Assembly: GCF_963924675.1 (NCBI RefSeq)
Contig: NC_089221.1
Coordinates: 9,111,851-9,175,850, forward strand
Reading direction: 5' to 3'
Length of the DNA: 64,000 bases
Origin: Phocoena phocoena
Taxonomy: Eukaryota; Chordata; Mammalia; Artiodactyla; Phocoenidae
Shown here: positions 1-12,539 of the stretch, one piece after another
How the letters are laid out: each line of letters begins with the position of its first letter
Numbering within the stretch: position 1 is the stretch's first letter
Translations under genes and position numbers: made by a program
The notes under the pieces: model-generated
What the model saw: only the letters and a program-made list of their open reading frames with translations
Databases searched by the model: none
Told to the model about the DNA's origin: nothing

Positions 1-385
1 TTATTTCACCTTGATCTAATACATTAATATCCATTTTGTATACCTTTTACAATGTATATAATGGTAGCAAAATATGCATGTATAATTAAAAAATGAATAT
101 ATACATATGGAGGGTGCAGGCAAAAAGCGTTTTTTTTTTAAATTGATGGAGTGCATGATCAAAGTTTGGGGCCACACCCCCTGGTACAAGGCATCCACCT
201 GGACGGGAAGGCAGGCTGCTGCAGTGCTCAGCCTGGGCGACCATAACGGATCGCACAGAAGCAAGAGTCACTTGCCACGTAGGTCTCACGGTTCACAAGT
301 TATCGAGCCACCACTGCTGTTGGGATGTCACTGGAGCTGGGCACCACCCACCGATGCCTCGTGGCATTGAGGTGCTGCCTGCTTG

Positions 386-620
386 TTATGGCTTGAATTG
401 TGTCCCCACCCTTCACCCAAGTTTCTTATGTTAAAGCCCTAGCTTCCAGTACCTCAGAATGTGACCTTATTTGAAAATAGAGTTGTTGCATAATTAGTTA
501 AGGTGAGGTCATTAGGGTGGGCCCTGATCCCATATGACTGGCATCCTTATGAAAAGGGGACATTGGACACAGACATGCATACAGCAAGAATGCCATGTGA
601 ACACTGGAGTTACGTTACCA
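386..620 (+). mobile_element. MaLR-type LTR relic (MLT1/MST-like), truncated
   Basis: It starts TTATGGCTTGAATTGTGTCC, followed by the family words AGTACCTCAGAATGTGAC, GAGGTCATTAGGGTGGG, a TATGACTGGCATCCTTATGA segment and a GGACACAGACA stretch. The 3' half of the LTR cannot be followed past about 620. Confidence 0.7.
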
Positions 621-1383
621 CCAGCCAAGAAACCAGGGGACGGGTCTGGAACAGATCCTTCCCTACTGCTTTCAGAGGGCAGGTCCTGCTGAAACCTTCA
701 TCTCAAACATCCAGCCCTTACGTGGGCAAACCTGACAGTGAGAGCTGCCGAACAGCGACTAGACTCTCCCCGTTTTCCTCACCAAGGTAGACAGGGCCAT
801 CCATCACTATTTCACGCTGCTATGACATCCCTCCTCCTGTGCTTTCTATTCTGAGGATGTTGCTGTACCACAAGCAGGTGACACCAGCTACCCCCCTCAC
901 AAGGACATCCCATGTCACTCAATGTCCCCACCACATCGAGACTCTGCCTTTGGCCGAGGGCAGGGGTCTGTGGCCCACGGCGCTCCAGCACCCGGGTCAA
1001 CTGTTGCTGCCACGTCATGGGTCCTGCCTGCCGACACAGGCCATCCAAGCAGCACAGGAGTTGGGAGCTGGCTGGCACTCAGCACTCCTAGTCCAATGGT
1101 ATCTCCACACATCATAGGGAGAAAGATACATCCCTTTTAAAAGGCAGCTTGGATATAAAAGATGATATTGTTGCAAAGTAAGGATGATGTTGAAATTGGC
1201 TCACAAGCCACATGGTTTAGTTCAAGTTCAAACACGCAGATAATGGCTTAGATAAAAATTCCCAGGCATACGGGCTGTGCCATCTTTTAACTTCAGCATT
1301 TTCAATTTTCTGTTTCTTATCTTCAGAATTAACTTTAACTGAGAGAACCATTAAAAATGGCCATAGATTACTATTTGACATCC
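621..1383. other. DAP intron 2, no recognised feature
   Basis: Mixed-composition unique sequence. The short ORFs on both strands lack any domain or splice context. The first 385 bases of the window are similarly featureless. Confidence 0.5.
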
Positions 1384-1800
1384 GTTAGGCACTGAATTGT
1401 TCCCCGCCCCCAAATATATGAAATCCTTACCCCCGGTACCTCAGAATTTAACCTTTTATGGAAATAGGGTCTTACAGAAGTAACTGAGTTGAAATGAAGC
1501 TTTTAGGGTGGGTCCTAATCAAATATGACTGATGTCCTTACAAAACGGGGAAATTTGGACACAGAGACAGACATATACAGAGGGAAGGTGAAGTGACACA
1601 GGGAGGAGACCATGTGAAGACAGAGATCAAGGTGCTACATCTACAAGGCAAGGGATGCCAAAGATTGCCAGTGAAGGAACCAATCCTGGGGACACCTGGA
1701 TCCTGGACTTCCAGTCTCCAGATCTGTGAGACCATACAGTTCAGTTATTTTAAGCCACCCAGTGTGTGGTATTTGTGATGGCAGCCCCATTGCAACAGAG
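1384..1800 (+). mobile_element. MaLR-type LTR relic, near full length
   Basis: It runs from a diverged GGCACTGAATTGTTCCCC start through GGTACCTCAGAATTTAACC, GGGTGGGTCCTAATC, GGACACAGAGACAGAC and CTGGACTTCCAGTCTCCAGA to the terminal GCCACCCAGTGTGTGGTATT segment. This is the same family as the copies near 0.4, 11, 47, 59.5 and 62-63.6 kb. Confidence 0.75.
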
Positions 1801-2229
1801 CCTGCATCTGGTAATAACTGTTTCAGGCAGGAGTTATCAGTGACGGCTAAAAGCAGGTGAGAGTTTGATGAGAAACAAATACTCGCGGCACTTTCACGGT
1901 CATTCACATACGTGCACAGAGCAACAAAAATGATCGGCACGGATCTGCAGGTGCCCGTCTGAGGTCCAACAGGACGACTCTCTGCCTTCTTATTTCAGCG
2001 CTTATGCTGTGAAAGAGCGTCCTTTTCATGGTCTCCATGTGAAGACATTCCTTGTTTTGCAATTAACAAATATATTGGAGGAAACTGACATTGTAAAATT
2101 AACCCTTCTCTCCATAAATTTCTGCCCACTAATGGTAGCATCCGTCCGTGGATCCTGCTGACAACCACAGTGCTGCTTGCCTATTGGTGATACTCTAGTT
2201 CCCGCCTTCCTTATACCAATATTAATTGG

Positions 2230-3210
2230 AATTCTTCTATAAAGAAGAGCTGTCCCTTCTCATTTATGTATTCAACTTATTTATATCAGTATGGACTCAC
2301 GGATATCTATTTCACTCTATGGGTTATATTCCAATCCTATCATTATTTATTTTATCACAAACTGTTCCATCTTTGCCATTAGGTGTGTCTTCAGGTTGGC
2401 TTCTGTGTTGTTTTGACATGTCCCATCCTTTTTGGAATTTTCCTTATGTTCTGGCACTACAAGTTGTTACAGGCTCATCTGGTATTTTTCCAGCCCTGGC
2501 CCTGGAATTAACTACTTCTCCAAAACACCCTAGTTCACTTGATTGGGGAATGGTGTTTAGAAACCAAGATCCTGGCCCTAGGGATGCTCATGGCTACATG
2601 GTGCCAGTTCTTTTATGCCCTGTCAGTGAACACAGCTGGGAAGTACAGGTGTGTACACAAATCCTCCCCCATGTATATTTATTTATATATGTATGTACAT
2701 GTCTGTATGTATCTACTATCCATCCAACCATCCATCCATTTAAAACTATGAGTTCATACTAATACCTCCAATTCTAATTAAACACCACAGAGCCATTTTA
2801 GTCTTCCCCTTTCCTATTTGTAAGCTTCTTTCTCTAACAGTGAGAAATTTGACTCTCCATTAGCCACAAGGTATTTACTTATTTGTTCAATTGTAATATA
2901 CCCATAAAGCAATTTCAGAATTGCTAACCCAAACCCCTGAAGACGTATTTACTAACTGGAGTGTAGCATTTATGCACAGTTTTTTGCATTTCTTGTCTTT
3001 AGCCTTATACTATCCAGTCAAAATACTGGTTCCCAAAATACTATTATTGTACTTAGGTTAGGTCGCTCTCCCACCCACGCCTTTCAGTTGGTAATAGTAG
3101 CCTTTGTATTACAATTAGGTCCATCTGTTACTGTGTGTATTCCATCTTGGATCTCTCCCACATTCTGGATGATTGGAATTGTTTGCTTATTTTGGGGGTA
3201 TGTGAACACA
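2230..3210. mobile_element. Probable ancient L1-like (L1M/HAL1-type) relic
   Basis: The AT-rich sequence holds phrases I associate with old mammalian L1 elements, such as AAACCAAGATCCTGGCCCTA followed by GATGCTCATGGCTAC, then a decayed TATATGTATGTACATG stretch. It is heavily mutated, with no long coding frame. Boundaries and family are uncertain. Confidence 0.4.
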
Positions 3211-4429
3211 AAACAGCACCACAGCCCTGAGTCAGAGCTGTACAAACTGCCGAGCTCAGAGAAGGGCTGCTCCCTTCCTACCCTTATTGCCCCATCCCCA
3301 CTTCGCTCTTCCTTCCACCCCTTTCCTACCCACCCCCAGTCCACACACAAACCCTTCCATTTCTACTTTACTCTTCCTGTCACCTACCTTTTAAAATATT
3401 TTTTTTACCAAGCTCGATTCATGGTAGGACCTCAGTACATGTTCACCACTACACTGTTTTTTAGTGAATCCTACTGACTATTGAAGTCCATTCTATGCGG
3501 CAATTTCTCTTTTACATAATGAAACTGGGCACTTCATCTTAATATGCTCAACAGAAGGCTTTGAGGAAGATCAGAGCTTTCCTTGATTGGGTCAGTTGAA
3601 GTCTCTTACTCTGTCTGGATATGAAGAGCCACAGGTAGCTAGAACTCAGCTTGATGGAATTCTTGGGAAACATTTTCAAATTTGTGCTACATGATTATTT
3701 TTTCTTTTTTTAAACGGAGCATTTCAAAACAATCTGGTGGCAGAAGAAATTATTATTATATCTGAAAAATTACCAGATTATGGGGAGTAAGAGTAACATA
3801 AAGACTTGCAAAAGAAGATTACAAGTAAAAGTGTTTGGGGGTCTTTTTGGGTCACATAATAACCTCTTTAACGCTCCAGTTGTTCATTTTCTCTGTAATC
3901 AGTACTTGATTTACTGATTGTGGAAGGAAGCCGCCAGAGATGAGTCAGTAAATACAAAGCCAGTTTTAAATATCTGGGAGGGAAAGCAAAGAGTTTTGCA
4001 AATGCGGATCTAAGGAGGAAATTGGCATCTGAGACTGTGCACTTATTTTCATATCTGGAGAACACTTGGATCAAAACATGAAAAAATATAGAACTTTAGG
4101 ATTAGGGTAATATGAATGTTGAAGTCACATGCCATGACATTTCCAAGGGAAATTAATGTAAAACATTAAATGTCTGACAAATTCTGGAAGTGAAGCGGTC
4201 TTTCCACATGTAAAGTAAAACCAGCCCAGTGCCCTGAAACCCTGTTGTAAGCTGGAATTAGGCCATCTACTGATGGTAGGGCTGCAAAGGTGGGATTATG
4301 GGCTTGAGGAATATGGAATAGGTTATGGGCAACCCCAGAATCAGTACGTTTATTTTATAGAGGGATTTGGATTTACAGTCTGTTGATCCTAAAAATATTT
4401 TGTCAGTTCAGGGGGCTTCTGTAGCCTAT
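3211..4429. other. DAP intron 2, no recognised feature
   Basis: AT-rich unique sequence. I see no exon, RNA gene or clear repeat. Confidence 0.45.
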
Positions 4430-4645
4430 TAAGGACATAGGCTTCCAAGTCAAGACAGGGTCAGGACTGAATCCTGGCCAGACCATTGACTGGCTACATA
4501 TCATTGGGTCAGATAACCTCACTGGGCCTTGGTTTCTTCATCTGTGTAACGGGCATAGTAATACCAACTTTTGGGTGGTGTATGCACTAAACCCAATGGG
4601 AAGCACTTAGTAAGTGCCTAGCACAAAACGGGTGCTCAGTTGGTA
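4430..4645 (+). mobile_element. MIR SINE
   Basis: It shows the MIR order: a degenerate AATCCTGGCCAGACC segment, then TTGGGTCAGATAACCTCACT, GGTTTCTTCATCTGTGTAAC and AAGCACTTAGTAAGTGCCTA near the 3' end. This old SINE is shared by all mammals. Confidence 0.8.
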
Positions 4646-4675
4646 CACACACCCCAGGGGCTAAGAGTAGGGGAC

Positions 4676-4935
4676 TACGGACCCAGCTGCCACTCTGGAA
4701 GGCTGGCTCTGCCACTCACTCGCTATGTGCCCTTGGAAAAGTCACTTGACTGCTCTGAGCCATTGAAGTGGGAGTAGTAATCTGGAATGAGGATAATAAT
4801 CAAGAACCAGCTCTCAAAGAGGGATGAGAATAGAGCAGTTGCAAGTAGTTCAAATGAATAAACATGGGCAGAGCACTTAGAACAGGGCCAGGTTCGCTGC
4901 ATTCTGTAACATTATCAATGACCATTATTAACTAT
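4676..4935 (+). mobile_element. MIR SINE, second copy in the same orientation
   Basis: CTCTGCCACTCACTCGCTAT, GAAAAGTCACTTGACTGCTC, GAGGATAATAAT and AGAGCACTTAGAACAGGGCC follow the MIR consensus. It lies about 30 bp after the first MIR, so the two form a pair. Confidence 0.75.
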
Positions 4936-7193
4936 GACTAGTCAATTAGCCCACCAGAAAAACGGGGAGCGCATGGTGATGGAAATGACCTATTATACAG
5001 AGTACCAGGTCTGGTGTAGGGGTTTGGAAGAAACTGTATTGGCAACATATGCCAATAGCTTCAGAGTCTGCAGGGGCTTACCCCTTCTGTCAATGGTGTG
5101 TCCGGTGGTTTAACCCACAGCAGTAAAGAGAGAAGCCAAAGTCCAGAGGACAAGAGCTAACACACCATGAGGAACACAGTACAACAATTTGACTGCAGGG
5201 AACAAGCATACTCTTGGTCATATGCAAACCCTGCCCTGTAGTCCGCCTGCTTCAAAACACTTCATTCCAACCACCCTTCAAAGTGGATAAGATGATAAAA
5301 TCTAGAGAGCTGGGTGCTCTCTCTTTTCTCGTGCAATCATTCATCCTCTAGCACATATATTTAAATTGTACATCTTCCATAAATGCTGTATTTCACCTCA
5401 TGAGGAAAAAATCAATAGAAAGAAAACTAATGGGCTGTTCTGTCCTTATTTCTAAACACGCTAATAAATTATCATCTGTCACTGTATTGACACTGTGTTA
5501 TGCAGAGAAATAGCTATTTGTCCCTTATTCCACTTAAACTCATGCAGAAAAGCACATTTCATTAACTTTCCAGGATGCTTTTCCAGGCATGGCTCTCTGT
5601 CTCATCCTCTCTTCCTTCTTAGGGAACCAGTGGGTATGAAGGGAAGCGACATCCTGGGTTTCCTAGAGGAGGAAATGACTACAGGCCACAGGCTCTTACA
5701 TTCGGTTCCAAATCCAAGAATATTCTCACACACTGAACCAAAGTTTTGTCACAACTCTTATGCAGGCAAAACTTAACCTGGACTGATCCAAGTCTGTAAA
5801 TTTTTAAAATGCATCTCTGCTGGTGCGAACATCATACAGATTAGGCTGCCCGAGACCCCACTACGGGTGCTGTATGAAATGTGTATGGTCCTATACTCCT
5901 AAAACCTGCTTCATCTCCTAAAACATCAGAATTGCTCAATTCTGAAATAAATTAGGCTCCAAGGTTTTCAGATACAGGACCATGGACCTGTAGGAGAATT
6001 CCTGATGTTACGTGCCAAACACAGCTTTGTGAAGATAGCCAGTGGAAAGAAAATTCTAGAATTTTCTTTAAACCACCTTCTTCTTTTATAAAACCAGAAC
6101 TTAGGCAGAACCTTCCCGTTGCTAATCTCATGATTTAAAATGGGCAATAATCACGCAGAAACTTCACCTCAAATTTTGTCCTCCCTTCCAGTGACTGCCC
6201 TGTAAGTCATATCACATGAGGTTTTATAGAAAATGCCCAACGGTACAGCACATATGTAAGCAGACATGTGGGATCACCAAGCACATGCACGTCCTTCTTA
6301 GGGGGTGCGTGCTGTCAGCAGCTACCCTTATGGAAGCCTGCCCTGCTCTGGACCCCAGACTTGGGTTTAGTTCCTGCTCGGCATGGCAAGCGTATGGCCT
6401 CTGTGGACTTCAGTCTCCCGTGTGTAACCCAGGGAGCGTTCCACCTGCTATTCAGGACTGCTGGAATGAAGTACAGAAACACAGGTTGGCTGTCCTCCAC
6501 TCTTCCTTTTCCCCTGACTGAGACTTGTCTGGGGGCGAGTTACAAGGCAGAAAGCTTAGTGTCCACTTTCCTTTACATGGACAAGCTCACAGACAGGTGG
6601 GCATTGGTGGTGCATGTTTGTATGTTACAAGGCGGAAGGAAATGGACTTGTATCAAGGTCGGTGGACCAAACTTGACATCAGAATCACCAAGGAAGACAG
6701 GTATAAACAGAGATGGTTGTATTGTAGGAAGATGAGCTGTCGGGGACCCGGGAAGCTGGGGGCAGAGATGTCGTTTAAGGGCACTCGGTCACTCATAAGG
6801 GTGTGGCCTCAGTGATTCTGCTTGGCTGAAACTGGCAAAGCCCTAACGTTTGTAAACATTATTTCAATCAGTAGTTCTCTGCCCTCACTGCACAGAATGC
6901 CAGGCCCAGCCCAGAGGTTCAACTAGTAGTATGGTAGTGGAGGTTCAGGGCTTCTGCCCACAGACAGATGCACCCGCTCGGATCTACGCAGGCAGAGGGT
7001 GTGCTCTCGATGCCCTGTTTCTCCCATCTGGGAACACAAGCCCCACCTCACTGCTCAGGAGAGGAAAAGCACACAGCACAGGGCCCACGAAGCCCAGGGG
7101 TTATCAGAAGCACGGAGCAGAGAACAAACATTAACGTTTAACTGAGTAACGGTGATTTGTGAGACATCTCAAGGTTCGCCAGAACTCTCCTAC
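4936..7193. other. DAP intron 2 next to exon 2, no recognised feature
   Basis: Largely unique sequence. I looked here for the next DAP exon (PKPTVFISG-type coding on the minus strand) and for the C-terminal exon and did not find them. A short piece near 6850-6925 weakly resembles a MER5-type hAT fragment. Confidence 0.5.
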
Positions 7194-7290
7194 CTGGGGC
7201 TTTCCCACTCCTGGTCGTCTTTGTCCTTCTCTTCTCTGGTGTCTCCGGCATGCGGGTGTTTCTGCACAATTCGCATCCCACCGGCTTTCA
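7194..7290 (-). CDS. DAP: DAP exon 2 (residues 19-50)
   Basis: This 97-nt internal exon is read on the minus strand. The acceptor AG is at 7292-7291 after a pyrimidine-containing stretch (CTTCACTGCAG), and the donor GT is at 7193-7192 (CCCAG|GTAGGA). Joined to the single base from exon 1 it encodes VKAGGMRIVQKHPHAGDTRE followed by EKDKDDQEWESP, leaving two bases (AG) for the next exon, consistent with a Ser codon. This is the lysine/aspartate-rich central part of DAP. From memory the human protein has Thr and Lys where this one has Ala (HPHA) and Arg (DTRE), both conservative changes. There is no stop or frameshift. The remaining exons (PKPTVFI region and the C-terminus) were looked for in 1-7193 and not seen, so they should lie beyond the left edge. 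Confidence 0.95.
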
Positions 7291-7811
7291 CTGCAGTGAA
7301 GACAAAGAGGGAATGATCAGTGTGGACACGGAACCACCGGACGGCAGGGGAACCAGCTCAAGGGTGTATGTTTGTCCCATGGCCCCAGGTTAGTCCAGAT
7401 CAGCCGGCGGCGACAGTGATTAACCGCCGAGGTTAAGGCTGTCAGAGGGAGATTCAATATGATGTGACACTCAACACTGTCTCTTACTTCAGATCCACTT
7501 AGAACGTTTCCAAGCCTCCTTTGTTTGTCTGGTCTCCTTTCAAGTACTTGGTAAGAGCAGTAGTGCAACCAGAGTATAAACCGTGTGGACACAGTGGCTG
7601 CTTGCTTTCGGTTACACTCAGCTTCTCGATGCAAAAAAAAACCCCACTTAATCCCTGCCTGTAGTATTTTCTCAAATGCCGATGGTGCTTTCAAAGGGGC
7701 GATACAGCCACAGGTGACACAGGACAGCTGCTGTGCACACAGCCAGAGTCCACTCCGGTGGCAACCTTTCCCAAACTGTGCTGTGAAACCCTAGAGTTGG
7801 CAGAAATTTAT

Positions 7812-8572
7812 TTGGTTTTTAAAAACAGCCTTAGTGACATGTAATTCACATACAACACAACCCACCCATTTAGAGTGTACAGTTCTCTGGTTTGGAGTGT
7901 ATTCAGAGTTGCGCATGACCCTTTTCAAACATGTTCATCACCCTAAACAGAAACCCATCACCGGTCACTCTCCAATCCCTCCTCTCCCCCACCTCCTAGC
8001 AACCAGTCACCTGCATCTGCCTCTCATGGACGTTTGACATAAACAGATTCATAAAATACATAGTCTCTGGTGACAGGCTTTTTCACTTAGCATAATGCTT
8101 CCGAGGTCCATCCATGTCACAGCCCATGTCAGTACCTCACTCGTTTTCATGGCTAAATCATACTCCACGGCACACATGGTGGACCACATTTTGTCATCCA
8201 TTCATCTGTGGTGGTCATTTGCATTGTTTCCACTTTTTGGCTACTGTGAATTATGCAGATATAAACAACTGTCTATGTACAAGTTTTTGTGTGGACACAT
8301 GGACATGTACCTTCATTTCCTTGGTACATATGTAGGAATGGAATAGCTGGGTCACATGGTAACCCCATATTTACCCTTTTGAAGGAACCCCAAATGCTTT
8401 CCAAAGCCATGGAACTGTTTACATTCCAGCCAGTAGGGGTTCCAGTTTCTCCACATGCTCGCCAACTCTTGTTATTGTCTATCTTTTTATAGTTATTCTA
8501 GTGGGTGTGAAGTGGTGTCTTATTGTAGTTTGATTTGTATTCCCTTAATGGCTAATATGTTAATGATGTTTT
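7812..8572 (-). mobile_element. Old L1 fragment (3' part), antisense
   Basis: The plus strand is the reverse complement of an L1 ORF2 end and 3' UTR. It contains CATTTAGAGTGTACAGTTCT, AGGTCCATCCATGTCAC, GAATAGCTGGGTCACATGGT and GTTCCAGTTTCTCCACATGC in the expected order. Many substitutions and the absence of an ORF indicate an ancient copy. Confidence 0.8.
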
Positions 8573-9009
8573 GCAAGAGAAAAACATGACAACAGAAGTG
8601 GGGATTCTAGGATCTATTAAGTGTGGGAAATGCGAGGTTGAACAAATTAAATGTGTTTCCTCAAGACAAGATTTTCTGCCTTTAGTGTGCATTGTAAGCT
8701 TTATATGGGGCATGTAATGTGCCATCTTTCCCAAGTGTATTTCACCACAGAACTCCTCCCCCAGGTAATGCTGGTATTCATTCTTCAGGACTCTAGTGTT
8801 CCATGGGATAAAGTATGGAAATGCTGGCCTTATATCCAAAAAGCCAGCCCCACATGGCAGTCGCCTGTGCGTGTTTTAGGGTCAGCAAGTCCCTCCATGT
8901 ACTCAGCTATGTGGTCTTAGATTAGTCAGCCACTCAAAGCCTCAATGCTTCATCTCCAGAAAGGGGATAAGAGCCACGTCCTAAGATGGAGAAGTTTAGA
9001 TGAGAAGAG

Positions 9010-9330
9010 AGGCTGTTGAATCCTAACTCCCAAAGTGATGCTGTTTGGAGGTGGGGACTTTGGAAGGTGCTTAGGTCATGAGGGTGGAGCCCTCATGAAT
9101 GGGATTAGTGCCCTTACAAAGAGACCCCAGAGAGCTCCCTCACCCTTTCTGCCAGGTGAGAACAGAGCATACAGCTGTCTGTGAACTAAGAAGCAGGACA
9201 TCACCAGACACCGAATCTGCTGGTGCCCTGACCTTGGACTTCTGGCCTTCAGAACAGTGAGAATGTCTGTTGTTTATAAGCCACCCAGTCTGTGGTATTC
9301 AGTTATAGCAGCCCAAAAGGACGAAGATAG
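9010..9330 (+). mobile_element. MaLR-type LTR relic (MST-like)
   Basis: It contains GATGCTGTTTGGAGGTGGGG, GGTCATGAGGGTGGAGCCCT, GGGATTAGTGCCCTTACAAA, GACACCGAATCTGCTGGTGC and the terminal GCCACCCAGTCTGTGGTATT. The first third of the LTR is missing. Confidence 0.8.
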
Positions 9331-10479
9331 AGGTGCTCAGCAGCTTCCTGGCACTTGATAGAAAGTAGAGTGTATTAACTGAGCTCATTGGCCCCACATT
9401 CGGGTGTGGGGCTCAGGGTATTCACCCTCCCTCCTCAGGATAGCCACTCTATGTTCTGCCACAGCCCTGCTCTGACCACACAGTACAATCAGCTTGCCAG
9501 GCCACATCCTCCGGTGTTTCAAATTACATTGGACCCTGCTGAATTATGAAAGCCCAGGACTGGTTTCTTTATGATGCTGCAAACAGGAAGGAGAATGTGA
9601 AACACCCTGAGGCTTATACACTTCGGGTTTATTAGTTTTCAATTTCCCTGGGAGGATTCAGGAAGCTAACAATGCCTGTTGCACGGCCAGCAGTACCCAG
9701 TTGCAGTCCATCAGAGGAAGGCAAAGCAGAGGGCATGTGAAATAAAGGACCGTGTTTAGTGATGCGTCTGCTGGTCTGGTTTTGGAACGAGAATCTCCCA
9801 TCACTTCTTTTCAGTGGGGAGGGGACATTTACTTTGTTAAGAAGGAAATATAACCCTGTCCAGTAATTCTCTCAAAAATCTGCTTTTATCCTGACCAATT
9901 TTTATTCCAATCATTTTTATTTTTCATTTCTAGAACTTTTCCCCCCTCAAATCTGTCTGTTCTTTATTTGATAGTGCATTACTCATATTTCGTGTTTTTA
10001 ATTATTTTATGTATTTAACCATTTTAGGCATACTTGTCTTATGGTTGTATATCTAATTATTTTATTATCTGAGGTCCTCGGGAGTCTCATTCACTGTTCG
10101 TTTTTCTCTGATTCTGGCTCTTGTTTGGGGTGAGTGTGGGCCATGGGCTTGTCTTCAGTAAGCCTTTATCTGTGGGGATCCTCTGGGGTGTGGGGTGCAG
10201 GCAGCATCCCTTTGGAGAGTTGCTGTACACGCTTCTGTCAAACCTGGAAATCCTTTTTACATTAACTGAGAACAGGAATGGCCAAACTGTAAATCTGAAC
10301 TCATTGCCCATGTAAAGGCAGGCCTGCAGTTTCAAGTTCTCCAGGAGCCTTTGTTTGCCATCCAGAGGCCAGGCTGAAACATACCAGCTTCCCCACCACC
10401 CCACTGTGTTGCTGGACACAGTTTTTTTCCTGCACCCTTTCTCCATGAGTTTGGCCTCTGAGCACCAGCTTTCAGCTGG
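9331..10479. other. DAP intron 1, no recognised feature
   Basis: Unique sequence with an AT-rich section at about 9.88-10.07 kb. No exon or repeat could be supported. Confidence 0.45.
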
Positions 10480-10590
10480 GGTCTTGGGTTAAATGAGGCC
10501 ATAGGGATGGGGCCCTAATCCAGTATGACTGGTGCTCTTATAAAAAGAGGAAGAGACACCAGGTCACTTCCTGCCTCACGTGGGCTCAAG
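10480..10590 (+). mobile_element. Short MaLR-type LTR fragment
   Basis: GGGGCCCTAATCCAGTATGA, CTGGTGCTCTTATAAAAAGA and GGAAGAGACACCAGG match the central part of this LTR family. Confidence 0.55.
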
Positions 10591-10957
10591 GTTCAGGCTA
10601 ACTGTTTTGAATTTAGCTACTTTTCTGGGTGTGATTCCTACAGATTTCCCTCACTTTGGGTTCAAATTAAAAAAATAAATAAATAAGAAAACAAAAATAC
10701 CATTTGCAGGTGGCTTATCAAGATTTCCCAGGTTATGTAGCCTGCCAAACCTTAAGAAATGGAGACTGAAAATAAAATTCTGTAATATATTTAAGATAAT
10801 TATCTACTCACTCTCTTGAAATATAAGATTATGAATGTTTTTGGCCAAAAGAGGAGGCTAGAAGAACTGTCCCACTAAATTTTTTAAAAATTCCTTTTCC
10901 TCTCCCATTTATCCCACCCCTATTCCATGCCCATGAGAAACTGATTAAAAGTGCTGT

Positions 10958-11350
10958 TATGAGCTGAACTGTGATCTCCCTATATTCACAGGTTGGAGCC
11001 CTAATCTCCAGAACTTCAGACCTGACTAGATTTGCAGACAGGGCCTCTAAAGAGGCAATTAAGTTAAAATTAGGCTGTTATGGTGGGGCCCTAATCTGAT
11101 AGGACTGATGCTCTTATCAGAAGAGGAAGAGACACCAGGGATGCACGTGTTCATTGGAAAGGCCACGTTAGGACGCAGTGAGAAGGCGGCCATCTGCAAG
11201 CCAAGGAGAGAGGCCTCAGGAGAAACTACACCTGCCGGCACCTTGATCTTGGATTTCTGGCCTCCAGAACTGTGAGAAAATAAATTTCTGTTGTTGAAAG
11301 CACTCAGTCTGTGGTATTTTGTTACAGTAGCCTTAGCAAACTAATACAGA
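10958..11350 (+). mobile_element. MaLR-type LTR, near full length
   Basis: It runs from TTATGAGCTGAACTGTGATC through GGTGGGGCCCTAATCTGATA, GAGAAGGCGGCCATCTGCAA, GCACCTTGATCTTGGATTTC and GAACTGTGAGAAAATAAATT to GTCTGTGGTATTTTGTTACA and AGCAAACTAATACAG. It holds the family's AATAAA signal near the 3' end. It is the best-preserved copy in the window. Confidence 0.85.
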
Positions 11351-11952
11351 TGCCCATTTAAAAATAATCTCTGAATCATTTCGACCTGGTAGACACAAAA
11401 ACCTTAAAACTATAAATCCCAGGTGTGTTCTATAAACTGGCTAACAGTAAAAAGAGTGTACAACTCACTACAAAAGGAATGGAGGATGAACATCAAGGTG
11501 ACGTTCGAAATAATCACGTCTCGGAAAGCTCGCAGGGAGCCTGTCCACTTCTCTGTTGACGTAAGTACACACGTCCAAAACCAGTCACCCCACGTTAGCA
11601 CTTCATTTAATCTAGTTTATAAAAACAATTAACTTCATCAATCTCTCACAGTATGTGTGGTGATTAATGCAGCAGTAAAAAGTGGCAATAATAATAATAA
11701 CTCAAGGCTGCGACAGATTCATTCTAACTTGCACGACTGCCAAAATTACAACAGCACATATTTATCAAATGTTTTATTACTGTCTCTAGGACTCTTCATT
11801 GGTAAAAAAAATGTAAAGGCAGAGCTTGTTCTGCAGAAATCTTTGCAGAATTCTTTGTGAATGTTAAGTATTTTTCTGAGACATTAGTAAAAACAAAAAC
11901 AACTCAGATTTTTTTTGTGGTGCTTGTTATTCAAATGTGAGCTTCAAATTTC
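11351..11952. other. DAP intron 1, no recognised feature
   Basis: AT-rich unique sequence up to the SINE target site. Confidence 0.45.
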
Positions 11953-11966
11953 AAGAATAACAAGCT

Positions 11967-12240
11967 GCACAGTGGTTAAGAATCCACCTGCCAACGCAGG
12001 GGACGCGGGTTCACTCCCTAGTCCAGGAAGATCTGACATGCCGCGGAGCAAATAAGCCCGTGCACCACACTACTGAGCCTGCGCTCTGGAGCCCGCGAGC
12101 CACAACTACTGAGCCCACGTGCTGCAACTACTGAAGCCCGGGTGCCTGGAGCCCATGCTCCTCAACGAAGAGTAGCCCTCGCTTGCTGCAACGAAGACCC
12201 AACGCAGCCATAAATAAATAAATTTAAGGAGGGGGGAGAA
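11967..12240 (+). mobile_element. CHR-type SINE (longer CHR-1-like form)
   Basis: The tRNA-related head (CAGTGGTTAAGAATCCACCT, GCGGGTTCACTCCC) is followed by repeated 'ACTACTGAGCC' and 'AGCCCA' blocks and an AAATAAATAAATTT-rich tail. The extreme 5' end (CCCTGGTG part) is missing. A perfect 14-bp TSD, AAGAATAACAAGCT, lies at 11953-11966 and 12241-12254. Confidence 0.92.
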
Positions 12241-12279
12241 AAGAATAACAAGCTTCCTCTTAACAGGAGTGCCAAGCTG

Positions 12280-12333
12280 AAGTTAAGGGCATGGATACTG
12301 GAGCTAGATCCCTGGGTTCAAATCCCAGCTCTG

Positions 12334-12373
<40 letters not shown>

Positions 12374-12500
12374 GGCAAGTTGCTGGCACTGTCTCAGGGC
12401 CCTGCCTGTGAAGAAAGGGTGGCAGTGCTCTCCCCCCAGGGGTTCTCTGAGGACTGAAGGAGTAAGCCCATGTGAAACACCTCCGCCAGGGCCTGGTTCC
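12280..12500 (+). mobile_element. MIR SINE interrupted by a GT microsatellite
   Basis: GTTAAGGGCATGGATACTGG, then CCTGGGTTCAAATCCCAGCT, is a clear MIR 5' region. The repeat continues after the (GT)n as GGCAAGTTGCTGGCACTGTC and later GGGTTCTCTGAGGACTGAAG. Confidence 0.75.
12336..12373 (+). repeat. (GT)n microsatellite
   Basis: About 18 uninterrupted GT units inside the MIR. Confidence 0.98.
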
Positions 12501-12539
12501 CATGAATGCTCAACTCTCAGCTCCTCTTAGGAGACGGGT

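Noticed and set aside
2226..2762. 178-codon frame resembling a membrane protein
   Set aside because: Hydrophobicity reflects T-rich DNA. The sequence carries words of an old L1-like repeat.
1..7193. Remaining DAP exons
   Set aside because: I searched by eye for minus-strand coding of the PKPTVFISG region and the C-terminus next to splice sites and found none; they are probably outside the window.
12291..12530. Frame with a poly-(Cys-Val) stretch
   Set aside because: Translation of the GT microsatellite in a MIR.
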